NCBI RefSeq assembly: GCF_900312815.1 | Contig: NZ_OMPE01000008.1 | Location: 372,001-436,000 of the forward strand | Length of the DNA stretch: 64,000 nucleotides | Origin: Aquimarina sp. AU474 | Lineage (GTDB): Bacteria > Bacteroidota > Bacteroidia > Flavobacteriales > Flavobacteriaceae | Direction of reading: 5' to 3' | Shown: in pieces, positions 27,660 to 36,625 of the stretch | Layout of the letters: the number at the start of each line of letters is the position of its first letter | Numbering within the stretch: position 1 is the first letter of the stretch | The notes under the pieces: generated by a model | What the model saw: only the letters and a program-made list of their open reading frames with translations | Databases searched by the model: none | What the model was told of the DNA's origin: nothing | Made by a program: the position numbers and the translations under genes

Positions 27660-28247
27660 TTATTTTATGATCGGAAAGTAAAAACGAACATCTAACTTAT
27701 TCTTTTCTCTTTCATCATGTATAGATACTCCAAAATCACTAGTGTAGATGGTTGTTTTACCTAAAAGCTTTTTCTCGTCTAATGAAAAGGTAATAATCAC
27801 TTCTTTTTGTATTCCTTTGATAATTAGGTTACCTATTACCTTATAAGTATTAACATCAAATGAAACTACTTGTGTGCTCACAAAACTGATTGTTGGGTGT
27901 TTCTTTTTATAAAAGAACTTCTCCCACATCAAATGGCCATCTCGTAAAAAATTATTTGTATCCAAGGTGTTTATCATAGCAGTACCCTTAAAAACAGCAT
28001 TATCTATATCATTAGGGTTAAAGTTTACCTTAAAATTTAATCCTCCAATAGTACCAGATGTTTCTTCTTCAATAAAATCAAAAGATATTCTAGACTTTTC
28101 TTGATCAAAATCTAATCCTTGAAAATCGTTAATAAGCGTATAATCTGTGGTCGAATTATCTACAGGAATTATATCATTGGTAATAGATACCTGGCAAAAT
28201 AGAGAGGTAACGCATAATAATACAAGGGTATTTAAAAAAAACTTCAT
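27660..28247 (-). CDS. YceI family protein
   Basis: A 195-residue exported protein with a signal peptide (about 1-19) and a single YceI lipocalin-like beta-barrel: SRISFDFIEE, FKVNFNPNDIDNAVFKGT, DTNNFLRDGHLMW and the FVSTQV and VIGNLIIKG strands. YceI domains bind isoprenoids or other lipids in the periplasm. It is convergent with the biosynthetic operon, which makes lipids, but there is no direct evidence of a link. Confidence 0.88.
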   Translation of the reverse strand: MKFFLNTLVLLCVTSLFCQVSITNDIIPVDNSTTDYTLINDFQGLDFDQEKSRISFDFIEEETSGTIGGLNFKVNFNPNDIDNAVFKGTAMINTLDTNNFLRDGHLMWEKFFYKKKHPTISFVSTQVVSFDVNTYKVIGNLIIKGIQKEVIITFSLDEKKLLGKTTIYTSDFGVSIHDEREKNKLDVRFYFPIIK

Positions 28248-28403
28248 AATCGATTTACATTAAGTATTTCTAAAAATAAAAAGAAACAACAATCATTCCA
28301 AGGGATTTACCTCTTTTTACACCATGCATCAACTCGGGTAAATATAGTTTTTAAACTATTGATTTATAGTTATTTAACTGTTTTTTATTGTAGCGTTAGT
28401 TTA

Positions 28404-28411
28404 TATTTTTG
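28404..28411 (+). promoter_or_regulatory. -7 box (TAnnTTTG) upstream of the V8-like protease gene
   Basis: TATTTTTG at 28404-28411 fits the Bacteroidota -7 consensus, giving an untranslated leader of about 80 bases before the ATG at 28499. A well-placed -33 TTTG was not found. Confidence 0.4.
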
Positions 28412-28498
28412 CACTTGTAAAATTGCAATTTATAACAAACAGAGTTCAATTATGCATACGAACTCTACTGGTAAAACAAAATTATTAAAACACAAATC

Positions 28499-29590
28499 AT
28501 GAAGAAAAACGGAATATACGAGGAGCAAAACTCAGATGAAACAGGCGTGATTGAAGAATCTTTTGAAGGTTCTGGTAATAACTTAGAATTTGATGAATTC
28601 GAAGATACCTTAATAGACGAAACAGAAGAATCTGCAAATGATTATCTCGAAGTAAGTAGTGATAATAATGAGGAAGATCTCAATTCTGATGATTTAGAAA
28701 TTCCTTTTGAAGGAAACGAAACCACAAATGAAGGTACTTTGGCAGAAGAAGGTACTTTGGAGAAAGTAAGTGGTTATGATTATTCTGTAGTTGATGAACA
28801 GGAAAGTGAAGAGGAAGAAAACGAAGAACAACTTCTGGACGCTTATTATGCAGAGTTTGGTGATCCTACTGTAGCTAAGTTAATGAATAGTGAAAGCGGT
28901 AAAAAAATGATGCAAGAGGTAGTTATCGGTAAAGATGATCGTAAACAAATTAAAGGTACTACCAAATATCCATGGCGTGCGATCTGCTCATTGCGTATTA
29001 AAGCCAAAGATGGCACGAGTTGGATAGGAACAGGTTTCCTTATTGGCCCAAGAACTGTTATTACAGCTGGTCATGTAGTATATATGCACAAGCATGGAGG
29101 ATGGGCAAAGAGTATCGAAGTAATACCAGGTAGAAATGGATCTAAGAAACCATATGGATCATGTAAAACATCTCATTTTCACTCTGTAAAAGGTTGGACC
29201 AAAAGTAAAAAACGAAGCCATGATTATGGAGCTATTATTCTACCCAAGAACTGTAAGTATGGAAACAAAGTGGGATACTTTGGGTATGGAAACTATGGTT
29301 TCTTTGATCTGTTAGGACTTAAAGTAAATCTTTCAGGATACCCTGGGGATAAACCCGCAGGAACACAATGGTGGCACGCTAGAAAGATTAAAGCAGTAAC
29401 GTCTAGAACACTAGTATACAATATTGATACCGCAGGGGGACAAAGTGGATCACCTGTTTGGAGAATCAAGAATGGTAAGAGATATGCTGTAGGTATACAC
29501 ACGAATGGTTTTTCATTAGGTAATTCTGCTACTAGAATAACTAAACCTGTTTTCAAAAATCTTAAAAACTGGAAAAATAAATATAAGTAG
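28499..29590 (+). CDS. V8-like (S1B) trypsin-fold serine protease with long acidic N-terminal region, no signal peptide
   Basis: A 363-residue protein. Residues 1-115 are extremely rich in Glu/Asp/Asn/Ser and look disordered. Residues 150-363 form a glutamyl-endopeptidase-like protease with a complete triad: His192 in TAGHVV, Asp242 in SHDYGAI and Ser316 in GGQSGSPVW. No signal peptide or lipobox precedes the acidic segment, so it is cytoplasmic or leaves by a non-Sec route. It is followed by a hairpin terminator and two small genes (29665, 30053) that may be functional partners. Confidence 0.85.
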   Translation: MKKNGIYEEQNSDETGVIEESFEGSGNNLEFDEFEDTLIDETEESANDYLEVSSDNNEEDLNSDDLEIPFEGNETTNEGTLAEEGTLEKVSGYDYSVVDEQESEEEENEEQLLDAYYAEFGDPTVAKLMNSESGKKMMQEVVIGKDDRKQIKGTTKYPWRAICSLRIKAKDGTSWIGTGFLIGPRTVITAGHVVYMHKHGGWAKSIEVIPGRNGSKKPYGSCKTSHFHSVKGWTKSKKRSHDYGAIILPKNCKYGNKVGYFGYGNYGFFDLLGLKVNLSGYPGDKPAGTQWWHARKIKAVTSRTLVYNIDTAGGQSGSPVWRIKNGKRYAVGIHTNGFSLGNSATRITKPVFKNLKNWKNKYK

Positions 29591-29604
29591 TAAAGTAACA
29601 TTGG

Positions 29605-29642
29605 GGATGAGTGTGATTATCGTTAAACACACTCATCCTTTT
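29605..29642 (+). terminator. Hairpin terminator after the V8-like protease gene
   Basis: GGATGAGTGTG (29605-29615) pairs perfectly with CACACTCATCC (29628-29638), followed by TTTT. It lies 23 bp before the next start, so read-through would be needed for co-transcription. Confidence 0.75.
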
Positions 29643-29664
29643 ATGATAAGGTTAAAATTGATTC

Positions 29665-29925
29665 ATGGGGGCATTAATTAAGGGAAAAATAGTAGATAGC
29701 TTATATCAAAAACCAATAGAAGAAGCTGTAATTACAATGAGTAGTTCTACAGTGTCTCGGTTGGTCGATATAGCCCAAGTGACTAATGAGGTAGGTGATT
29801 TTATTTGGAAAGATTTACAACCTGGAAGGTACCAAATTTTGATTGTAGCCAATGGCTACGAAACCAAAGAAATTGTAGTTACCCTGCAATTGCACGAAGA
29901 ACAGGATCTTTTCATAGAATTGTAA
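29665..29925 (+). CDS. Small carboxypeptidase-regulatory-like (beta-sandwich) protein
   Basis: An 86-residue protein made of a single CarboxypepD_reg-like/CNA-B-type beta-sandwich: IKGKIVDSLYQKPIEEAVIT opens it and WKDLQPGRYQILIVANGYETKEIVV closes it. Such domains normally belong to exported receptors, yet this one has no signal peptide. It follows the V8-like protease, which also lacks an export signal, suggesting a shared compartment or route. Start ATG at 29665. Confidence 0.75.
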   Translation: MGALIKGKIVDSLYQKPIEEAVITMSSSTVSRLVDIAQVTNEVGDFIWKDLQPGRYQILIVANGYETKEIVVTLQLHEEQDLFIEL

Positions 29926-30052
29926 AGCAATCAAATATATTTATCATAAAATAAATATAAAGTGTTATTAACTAAAGGATTAAAATTAAAAAAAGTAATA
30001 ACTTAGAAAGGAAATAGTATATCAAATGAGTTAATAATACAAAATTAAGGTT

Positions 30053-30208
30053 ATGAGCGACAATAATAAAACTTCAAAAAAGAGACGCTTCGCTGACTTT
30101 CAAACTAAGTATCGTAGGTCTTCAAATTTTGGATACGGATCAACGAGAGATCAGTTTGCGATTGTAGGTGATGGAGAGTTGGTAGTGCCTAAAGGAAGTA
30201 AAAAATAA
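30053..30208 (+). CDS. Small basic protein, 51 residues
   Basis: ATG at 30053 to TAA at 30206-30208. The N-terminal half is strongly basic (TSKKRRFADF, then KYRRSSNFGYG) and the C-terminus reads DGELVVPKGSKK. No family recognised. It lies in the same direction as the V8-like protease and the beta-sandwich protein. Its Glu and basic content makes it a possible substrate, inhibitor or partner, which is speculation. Confidence 0.5.
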   Translation: MSDNNKTSKKRRFADFQTKYRRSSNFGYGSTRDQFAIVGDGELVVPKGSKK

Positions 30209-30233
30209 TGTATACCATTATTAATCTAACTTC

Positions 30234-31445
30234 TTAGTTATGTGCAAGTTTTCTTTTTGCGGATTTTTTCAAATACATGAGAATGATAATGGATAATACA
30301 CCGCATATAAGGAAACCTATGAATAAAGGTAATGTAGTATCCTTTACAAATCTTCCAATATAGGTACTAATGGGAACAGCCATAATAGTAGAAATAAATC
30401 CAGTGATAGCCGCACCTATACCAGCAATATGACCAATGGGTTCCATCGCCAAAGCTCTCAAATTCCCGAACAAAAAGCCAATAGCAAAGAATTGCATTCC
30501 AAAGAAAGCCAAGAGAATAGTAATACTTGGGTTTTGTCCATTATAAAATAAAAGTATATACATTAGAGAGATACCAAAAAAGGCAAATAGGGATGTGGTT
30601 ACTAATTTTTCCATACCATATTTCAACACTAATGTTCCGTTTAGAAATATAGCCGAGCCAATTGATATCGCCAAAAGTCCAAAAATATAAGGAAACTCTT
30701 CCTTTAAATGATATTGCTGCTCAAAAATCTGTTGAGATGTACTTAGATAGACCATAAAAGAACCAACTACAAAACCAGAAATTAAGGTATAACCAATTGT
30801 CGTTTTGTATTTCATCATTTCTTTTATACCGTCGATTAAAATAGTAAGTTTAAAAGGTATTCGTTTTTCGACAATCAAAGTTTCGGGTTGTCTTTTCCAA
30901 AACCAAAAGGAAACTAAAATACTAAAGAAGAGTTGTATGTAGAATATAGCTTGCCAATCATAATGATCTAATACAAATTTACCCAAAGCTGGAGCAATTA
31001 TAGGCACCAAAATGAATACTACGGTAATAAATGACATAATACGAGCCATATAATCACCACTATAAATATCTCGTATCATAGCAATGGCAATAGTTCTGGG
31101 AGCAGATAAACCAATGCCCTGAAGTATCCTACCTAAAACCATCATTTCTAAGCTTTCGGCAAAAATGCATATTAAACTCGCCACGATAAAAAGTAAAAAA
31201 CCCATATATACAATTGGTTTTCGTCCTAAACTATCCGAAATAGGACCAAAAACCAATGGACCAATTCCTAATCCCAAGAAAATCATGGTAATTAGTAATT
31301 GATTATCTGCTAATTCTTTAGTACCAATGGTGATTCCGATTATATCTAATGCAGGAAGAAGCGCATCGATAGCTAAAGCCACAACCGACATAAGAGATGC
31401 CATTAGGGCAATGAATTCGAACTGAGCTAGCTTTTTCTTTAACAT
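30234..31445 (-). CDS. MFS multidrug transporter, Bcr/CflA-like
   Basis: A 403-residue inner-membrane protein with about 12 helices. Seen: the motif GPISDSLGRKPIVYMG (about 65-80) between helices 2 and 3, ILQGIGLSAPRTIAIAMIRDIYSG (about 113-136), typical of drug:H+ antiporters of the Bcr/CflA group, and a second half starting near residue 205. It should export drugs or small metabolites such as dipeptides. It is a single gene convergent with the 51-residue gene. Confidence 0.87.
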   Translation of the reverse strand: MLKKKLAQFEFIALMASLMSVVALAIDALLPALDIIGITIGTKELADNQLLITMIFLGLGIGPLVFGPISDSLGRKPIVYMGFLLFIVASLICIFAESLEMMVLGRILQGIGLSAPRTIAIAMIRDIYSGDYMARIMSFITVVFILVPIIAPALGKFVLDHYDWQAIFYIQLFFSILVSFWFWKRQPETLIVEKRIPFKLTILIDGIKEMMKYKTTIGYTLISGFVVGSFMVYLSTSQQIFEQQYHLKEEFPYIFGLLAISIGSAIFLNGTLVLKYGMEKLVTTSLFAFFGISLMYILLFYNGQNPSITILLAFFGMQFFAIGFLFGNLRALAMEPIGHIAGIGAAITGFISTIMAVPISTYIGRFVKDTTLPLFIGFLICGVLSIIILMYLKKSAKRKLAHN

Positions 31446-31606
31446 CCGGCAAAAGTAACTGATTTAGAACTCATACTATCAAAAAGGAATGTTATATTAT
31501 GTGTTGCTTGTAACGTATATTATTTTAGGTAGTCTTTATCATTACAACTAATAATAACCTTATGAACAGCGAACAATTTTTGGTTTCTAAGTGGACAACT
31601 CATGTT

Positions 31607-32128
31607 ATGTTAGAATTGAATAAAAATGGTGGGTCGAAAGTTCTAAGTATCTTATTTTTAGTTTTTTTTATAAATTATTCGATGTATTGTCAAGAAGAAG
31701 TAAATGACAATGAAGATCCAAAGGTTAGTACTAGCGGAGCTTCTTACGTAGATAAATTGAATCCCGGACAACATGCAGTATTTACTATAAATTATAGAGT
31801 GAGTTCTAACCTTTTTTTTGAAACACGAGGGGATTTGAAAGTTTATGGATTAGTGGAAGTTTTTAAAACTTCTTTGTTGGCAAAACGATATGTATCGGAT
31901 AAGTTTTATTTTCTTTCTGGTGGGGAAGTAGAGCTAACAAGGGATTTTTCTGGTCGTGGTGTTCAACAGTTTTCCCCACAACTTAAATTATTAAATGGTT
32001 TTGGGTATGATATCAATTCACATTTTACTATTGAGGCGCTACACGATCTAAATTTTAGCGAAAATAGTAATTTAGGACCTTTTGCAAATCCAAATATGTT
32101 TTCAGTAAAGGGTAAATTTAAGTTTTAG
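31607..32128 (+). CDS. Hypothetical exported beta-rich protein
   Basis: About 173 residues, not recognised. With ATG at 31607 it has a basic-hydrophobic signal (SKVLSILFLVFFINYSMYCQ) ending near Cys-Gln; an ATG at 31562 gives 15 extra residues. The mature part has alternating hydrophobic strands (AVFTINYRVSSNLFFETRGDL, FKLLNGFGYDI-like) and ends in Phe (GKFKF), as outer-membrane beta-barrels do. It is probably a small outer-membrane barrel. Confidence 0.6.
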   Translation: MLELNKNGGSKVLSILFLVFFINYSMYCQEEVNDNEDPKVSTSGASYVDKLNPGQHAVFTINYRVSSNLFFETRGDLKVYGLVEVFKTSLLAKRYVSDKFYFLSGGEVELTRDFSGRGVQQFSPQLKLLNGFGYDINSHFTIEALHDLNFSENSNLGPFANPNMFSVKGKFKF

Positions 32129-32216
32129 TAAACAAAATTGAAATTAAAACTTTGTATATTACGGTATGAAGTTTGATGTATAATCAATTATCTGATAAGG
32201 GCTTAAAATATATGAC

Positions 32217-32792
32217 ATGAAAATTAGAATATTTTTATTTGGATTAGGACTACTACTCATAAGTTGCAGTAGTTCAAAAGATATAGTAGCACCAACTGAA
32301 AAAAGTAGAGCTTTAGATGCATTAGTAAAAGAAAAAGCTTTTCAGATTGATTTAAATTGGGCTTACCCTTTAGCAACAGGCACTTTAAATCGTATTGCCA
32401 ATAGTGGATTGTTACCACCAGGGAGTACAGCAAGTAGCATAAGTTTGATTGGAAATTCTAATTATTTCAAAATGCATGGAGATAGTATCACTATGGATTT
32501 GCCGTATTATGGAGAGCGTCAACTAGCTGGAGATTATGATACTAGTAAGAATGGTATAAAATTTAAAGGAGTACCAGAGAATTTTGAAATACAAAAGAAC
32601 GAGAAGAAACAAAGTTATGAGATGAGCTTTTTTATTAAAAATGATAGAGAATCTAGTAGGGTAATTATCACATTATTCCCTAATCACATAGCCAACATCA
32701 ATATAAATAGTAGTCATAGAACTCCAATACGTTATAAAGGCGATATGAAACCATTGTCTAATGATAATCGAACTAGGATTACTCAGCAATAA
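32217..32792 (+). CDS. DUF4251-type lipoprotein
   Basis: A 191-residue lipoprotein with lipobox LLISC (Cys17). The body has the order typical of DUF4251 proteins of Bacteroidota: AFQIDLNWAYPLATGTLN, an ISLIGNSNYFKMHGDSITMDLPYYG strand region, and IKFKGVPENFEI. Function unknown; envelope-located. It stands 88 bp after the preceding exported protein gene, possibly co-transcribed. Confidence 0.8.
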   Translation: MKIRIFLFGLGLLLISCSSSKDIVAPTEKSRALDALVKEKAFQIDLNWAYPLATGTLNRIANSGLLPPGSTASSISLIGNSNYFKMHGDSITMDLPYYGERQLAGDYDTSKNGIKFKGVPENFEIQKNEKKQSYEMSFFIKNDRESSRVIITLFPNHIANININSSHRTPIRYKGDMKPLSNDNRTRITQQ

Positions 32793-32877
32793 TTTTTTTC
32801 TTTAAAACATTGCGTATTTTTCATAATCTAATGTACTTTTAGTATAAGAATTCCCATCATGGGATTATTTATAGTTT

Positions 32878-33744
32878 ATGTACATTCTGGAAAACGATAC
32901 ACTAAAAGTCACTGTAAATCCAATAGGAGCAGAGCTGTCTAGTATTATAAAAAAATCAAATCAAAAAGAATACCTTTGGCAAGGTGATCCCGAGATATGG
33001 GGAAGCCAAGCACCAGTACTTTTTCCTATTATCGGTGGCTTAAAGAACAATAGTTATTTGTTTGAAGGAAAAGAATATACCATGCCAAAACATGGCTTTA
33101 TTCGTTATAACAAAGATTTAGTTGCTTCGCAATCCAAAAACAAGATCTCTTTTACATTATTTAGCTCGCCAAAAACGTTGTTGGTCTACCCATTTGATTT
33201 TGTTTTCACGATTGATTTCGAATTATTAGAGAATCAAATTATAGTATCTCATACCATACAAAATACAGGGCATCAAAAAATGTATTTTTCTATAGGTGGG
33301 CATCCTGCTTTTAATTGCCCTATAAATCAATCTCACTCATATGAGGATTATTACATCTCTTTTAAAGAGGGTAAAGGAACTCCTAGTTATGTTTTAAGTC
33401 CTAATGGTCTTATCAGTGATGATACCATCTCGGTATTTGATGATGATAAAATCTATTTAACATCGGACATATTTAATAATGATGCATTAATATTTAAAAA
33501 TATACATGCAAAAGAAGCAACTTTATGTCATAAAACAAATGGTGAAATAATCTCGATTTCCTTTCCAGATTTTAGCGATTTGGGAATATGGGCCAAGCCT
33601 AAGGCTCCATTTGTATGTATAGAACCATGGTTTGGATATGCTGATATAGTAGATACTGATCAACTTTTGATCACGAAAAAAGGAATTCAAGGGTTAAATG
33701 AAGACGCAATACATAAAAGTAGATATCAAATCGAGATTTTATAA
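32878..33744 (+). CDS. Aldose 1-epimerase family protein (LacX-like)
   Basis: A 288-residue galactose-mutarotase-like beta-sandwich, cytoplasmic. Seen: NPIGAELSSIIKK, EYLWQGDPEIWGSQAPVLFPIIG, the catalytic-region His segments MPKHGFIRY (about 76) and SIGGHPAFNCP (about 140), and CIEPWFGYADIVD (about 243) with the catalytic Glu. This LacX-like branch interconverts anomers of sugars or hexose phosphates; the substrate is not readable. Confidence 0.88.
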   Translation: MYILENDTLKVTVNPIGAELSSIIKKSNQKEYLWQGDPEIWGSQAPVLFPIIGGLKNNSYLFEGKEYTMPKHGFIRYNKDLVASQSKNKISFTLFSSPKTLLVYPFDFVFTIDFELLENQIIVSHTIQNTGHQKMYFSIGGHPAFNCPINQSHSYEDYYISFKEGKGTPSYVLSPNGLISDDTISVFDDDKIYLTSDIFNNDALIFKNIHAKEATLCHKTNGEIISISFPDFSDLGIWAKPKAPFVCIEPWFGYADIVDTDQLLITKKGIQGLNEDAIHKSRYQIEIL

Positions 33745-33850
33745 ATAGGATACTATTTAAAACATAATATAATCTGACAGAATTATCATTTCGACAGTCT
33801 TTACAATGATTTAAGCATTACTTAGCACTATAATTTTAATAGTTCTTGTT

Positions 33851-34963
33851 ATGCTTAAAAAATATCCCTTTATTAAATGGACACTTTTATTCTTTGGTAG
33901 TTTAATTATTTTTGTTTTTGCTTTCGGATGGTGGTTTATTAGTTTGTTATCAGATAACAAAACCTATGTCGATATATCTACTACGCAAATTTCAGAATTA
34001 CCATATGTCTCCCAAAATATCATATCACCAAGAGGAAAAATTCTAGCTGTAGTTACGAGCACTGATAAAATGGGTAGTACTGATAAAAAAACAGGTTACG
34101 AATTAACTGAATTGTCACGTGCATATTATGTATTTCAGGCCAATGGTTTTGAGGTAGATATAGCAAGTCCCGAAGGAGGTAATTCTCCAGTTATAATTGA
34201 TGATGAAGATATGGGAGAATTCGATTATGCATTTCTAAATGATCATATTGCCCAGGATAAAACCAAGAATACAATGGCTATTAAGGATATAGATCCAAAA
34301 GCATATGAAGCGGTTTTCTTTGTAGGAGGTAAAGGAGCAATGTTTGATTTTCCAAAAAACAAAGCCATTCAAAATATTATAAAGGTTTTGTATCAATCAA
34401 ATAAAGTGGTAGGCGCGGTATGTCATGGGCCTGCAGCGTTGGTAAACGTAACTCTTGATACAGGTAAACCATTATTAGAAAATAAAAAAGTAAGTGGTTT
34501 TACCAATAATGAAGAATTACTTCTTATTTCAGATGCTAAGGAGATATTTCCTTTTCTTTTACAAGATAAATTGATGGCGCAAGGAGCACAGTTCAATGAA
34601 GGAGAAATGTATCTAGAAAACATTAGTCATGACAACAACTTGATTACGGGTCAAAATCCATGGTCGACATGGGCGTTAGCCGAAACAATGATTTCACAAT
34701 TAGGATATAGCCCAAAATATCGTAAAATCACCGACGAAGAAAATGCTGTAAAAATAGTATCTGTTTATAAAGCTAAAGGAATCATAGAGGCGAAAGAAAT
34801 AATAGAACAAATGATCTTGATAGAAAATAAAGAAATTAAAAGAGAATTAATAGCTCAACATGGTATTGTTGCGGTTATGAAAGGTAATATTAATCGTTTT
34901 TTCGGTTTGGTACGATTGGTTTCTTTTGTTAAAAGAACAGAACAGAACAAAATTAAGCCTTAG
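33851..34963 (+). CDS. DJ-1/PfpI family protein with N-terminal membrane anchor
   Basis: A 370-residue protein: one hydrophobic helix (about 10-32), then a DJ-1/PfpI glutamine-amidotransferase-like domain with AVFFVGGKGAMFDFP (about 155) and the nucleophile elbow GAVCHGPAALV (Cys about 195), as in Hsp31-type glyoxalases/deglycases. A helical C-terminal extension (about 290-370) is not part of the usual family. The catalytic domain would be anchored outside the cytoplasmic membrane. The amidohydrolase gene follows by 6 bp. Confidence 0.83.
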   Translation: MLKKYPFIKWTLLFFGSLIIFVFAFGWWFISLLSDNKTYVDISTTQISELPYVSQNIISPRGKILAVVTSTDKMGSTDKKTGYELTELSRAYYVFQANGFEVDIASPEGGNSPVIIDDEDMGEFDYAFLNDHIAQDKTKNTMAIKDIDPKAYEAVFFVGGKGAMFDFPKNKAIQNIIKVLYQSNKVVGAVCHGPAALVNVTLDTGKPLLENKKVSGFTNNEELLLISDAKEIFPFLLQDKLMAQGAQFNEGEMYLENISHDNNLITGQNPWSTWALAETMISQLGYSPKYRKITDEENAVKIVSVYKAKGIIEAKEIIEQMILIENKEIKRELIAQHGIVAVMKGNINRFFGLVRLVSFVKRTEQNKIKP

Positions 34964-34969
34964 TGTAAT

Positions 34970-36532
34970 ATGAAAAAAAGAATCATTAAAATATCTAAAG
35001 TTTTTTTCTTTTCTATAGGCATACTCTTAATTATTATAACACTAGGGATTTTATGGCCAATGCCAAGCATAGATACACCTAAAAAACATAAAACTATTCT
35101 AATAAAATCTATAAATATAATTGATGTTATTACAGGTAAAGTTTTAAAAAATAGAGATGTTTTTATTGAAGACAATAAGATTAAATTAATAGATACAGCT
35201 GGGAGCATAAAGGCGAACCAGGCAATTTTTATTGTTCAGGCTAAAGGAAAATATATGATACCTGGTTTATGGGATATGCATACGCATTCTAATCATCAAT
35301 CTCCGTGGTTACATCATCCTTTGTATATAGCCAATGGTGTTACCGGAATTAGAGACATGTCCGGAACTTTAGATAAAAAAGATAGTTATTGGGTGGGTAG
35401 TAGTGAACGTTTAAATTGGAATAATGATTTACAACAAAATAAAAGAATTACACCTAGATATGTTCTACAGAGCAGTTATCAAATTGATGGGAAACATTCT
35501 GTACCAAAAAGTTCACCACCCTTTTTTAAACTCGAAAAAACGAATGATATAGATGATTTTTTAGATTTTTATAAAACCAAGAATATTGATTTTATTAAGG
35601 TGTATCAGCAAATACGACCAGATTCTTATAGGAAATTAGCATTAGAAGCGCCTAAATATGGAATACATTTGGCTGGGCATAAGCCAATGTTTTTAAGCTT
35701 GGAAGAAGCAATACATCTAGGTCAAAAAAGCTTTGAACATGGTAGGATATTTATGTTTGAAGCTTTTCCTAAAGCCGATAGTTTAAAAAATCCGAATACC
35801 TGGAAAAGCTTCTATTCTAAATCAAAAAAATCAATGATTTTGGATTATGATGAAAGTATAGCAATGCGGTTAATGGAATTAATGAAAGAAAAAAAAGCCT
35901 ATTGGACCCCAACTTTACAAACGTTAAAGTTTGAGGCATATGCTCATAATCAAAAATTCTTAAATAACATTAATCTTAAATATATAACACCGGTAAGAAA
36001 GAAATTATGGTGGGGAATTGATGTTAGTAATAATAAGAAAAGAAATGAATCAATAAAGCATAATAATGTAAGTGAAGATTTCTATCAAGTATCAAAAAAA
36101 CAAGTAAAAATGGCACACCATATTGGTGTGCCAATTATGACAGGAACAGATGTTACCGATAGCTATACATTCGCTGGATTTAGTCTTCATGATGAGTTAT
36201 ATGAGTTTACCGAAAGCGGATTGTCTAATCTAGAAGCACTGCAGACTGCAACTATAATCCCTGCCAGGTATGCAAATTTACAAACCAACTATGGTTCTAT
36301 AGAAATAGGGAAGATGGCAGATTTGATTATTCTTGATCAAAATCCTTTAGACAATATTAAACATACTCAAAACATACATTCTGTATTGTTAAATGGGATT
36401 TTATATGACTCTAATAAAATTGATGAATTGAAGAAGTTTACCGAATCTAGTACTTCGAGTTTTCATATGAATGTAAAGGTGTTAAACAGTTTTATAAATA
36501 GCCCTTTAATTAGAGTTCAATTTGCAGACTAA
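34970..36532 (+). CDS. Amidohydrolase family protein
   Basis: A 520-residue metal-dependent hydrolase with an N-terminal hydrophobic anchor or signal (about 8-24). Seen: the metal-binding MIPGLWDMHTHSNH (His pair at about 100), FEHGR, the IMTGTDVTDSY region near 390 with the conserved Asp, and a C-terminal GKMADLIILDQNPLDNI that closes the composite beta-sandwich. It resembles imidazolonepropionase- or prolidase-like amidohydrolases; substrate unknown. It is 6 bp after the DJ-1-like gene and so probably in the same operon. Confidence 0.85.
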   Translation: MKKRIIKISKVFFFSIGILLIIITLGILWPMPSIDTPKKHKTILIKSINIIDVITGKVLKNRDVFIEDNKIKLIDTAGSIKANQAIFIVQAKGKYMIPGLWDMHTHSNHQSPWLHHPLYIANGVTGIRDMSGTLDKKDSYWVGSSERLNWNNDLQQNKRITPRYVLQSSYQIDGKHSVPKSSPPFFKLEKTNDIDDFLDFYKTKNIDFIKVYQQIRPDSYRKLALEAPKYGIHLAGHKPMFLSLEEAIHLGQKSFEHGRIFMFEAFPKADSLKNPNTWKSFYSKSKKSMILDYDESIAMRLMELMKEKKAYWTPTLQTLKFEAYAHNQKFLNNINLKYITPVRKKLWWGIDVSNNKKRNESIKHNNVSEDFYQVSKKQVKMAHHIGVPIMTGTDVTDSYTFAGFSLHDELYEFTESGLSNLEALQTATIIPARYANLQTNYGSIEIGKMADLIILDQNPLDNIKHTQNIHSVLLNGILYDSNKIDELKKFTESSTSSFHMNVKVLNSFINSPLIRVQFAD

Positions 36533-36625
36533 TAACTGACTTTTAAAAGAAAATAAATGAAAGATATTCCGTTTGGATTGTTTTATTTGTATGTGAAATA
36601 TACCTAAATTTGAAAAAATGATGTA

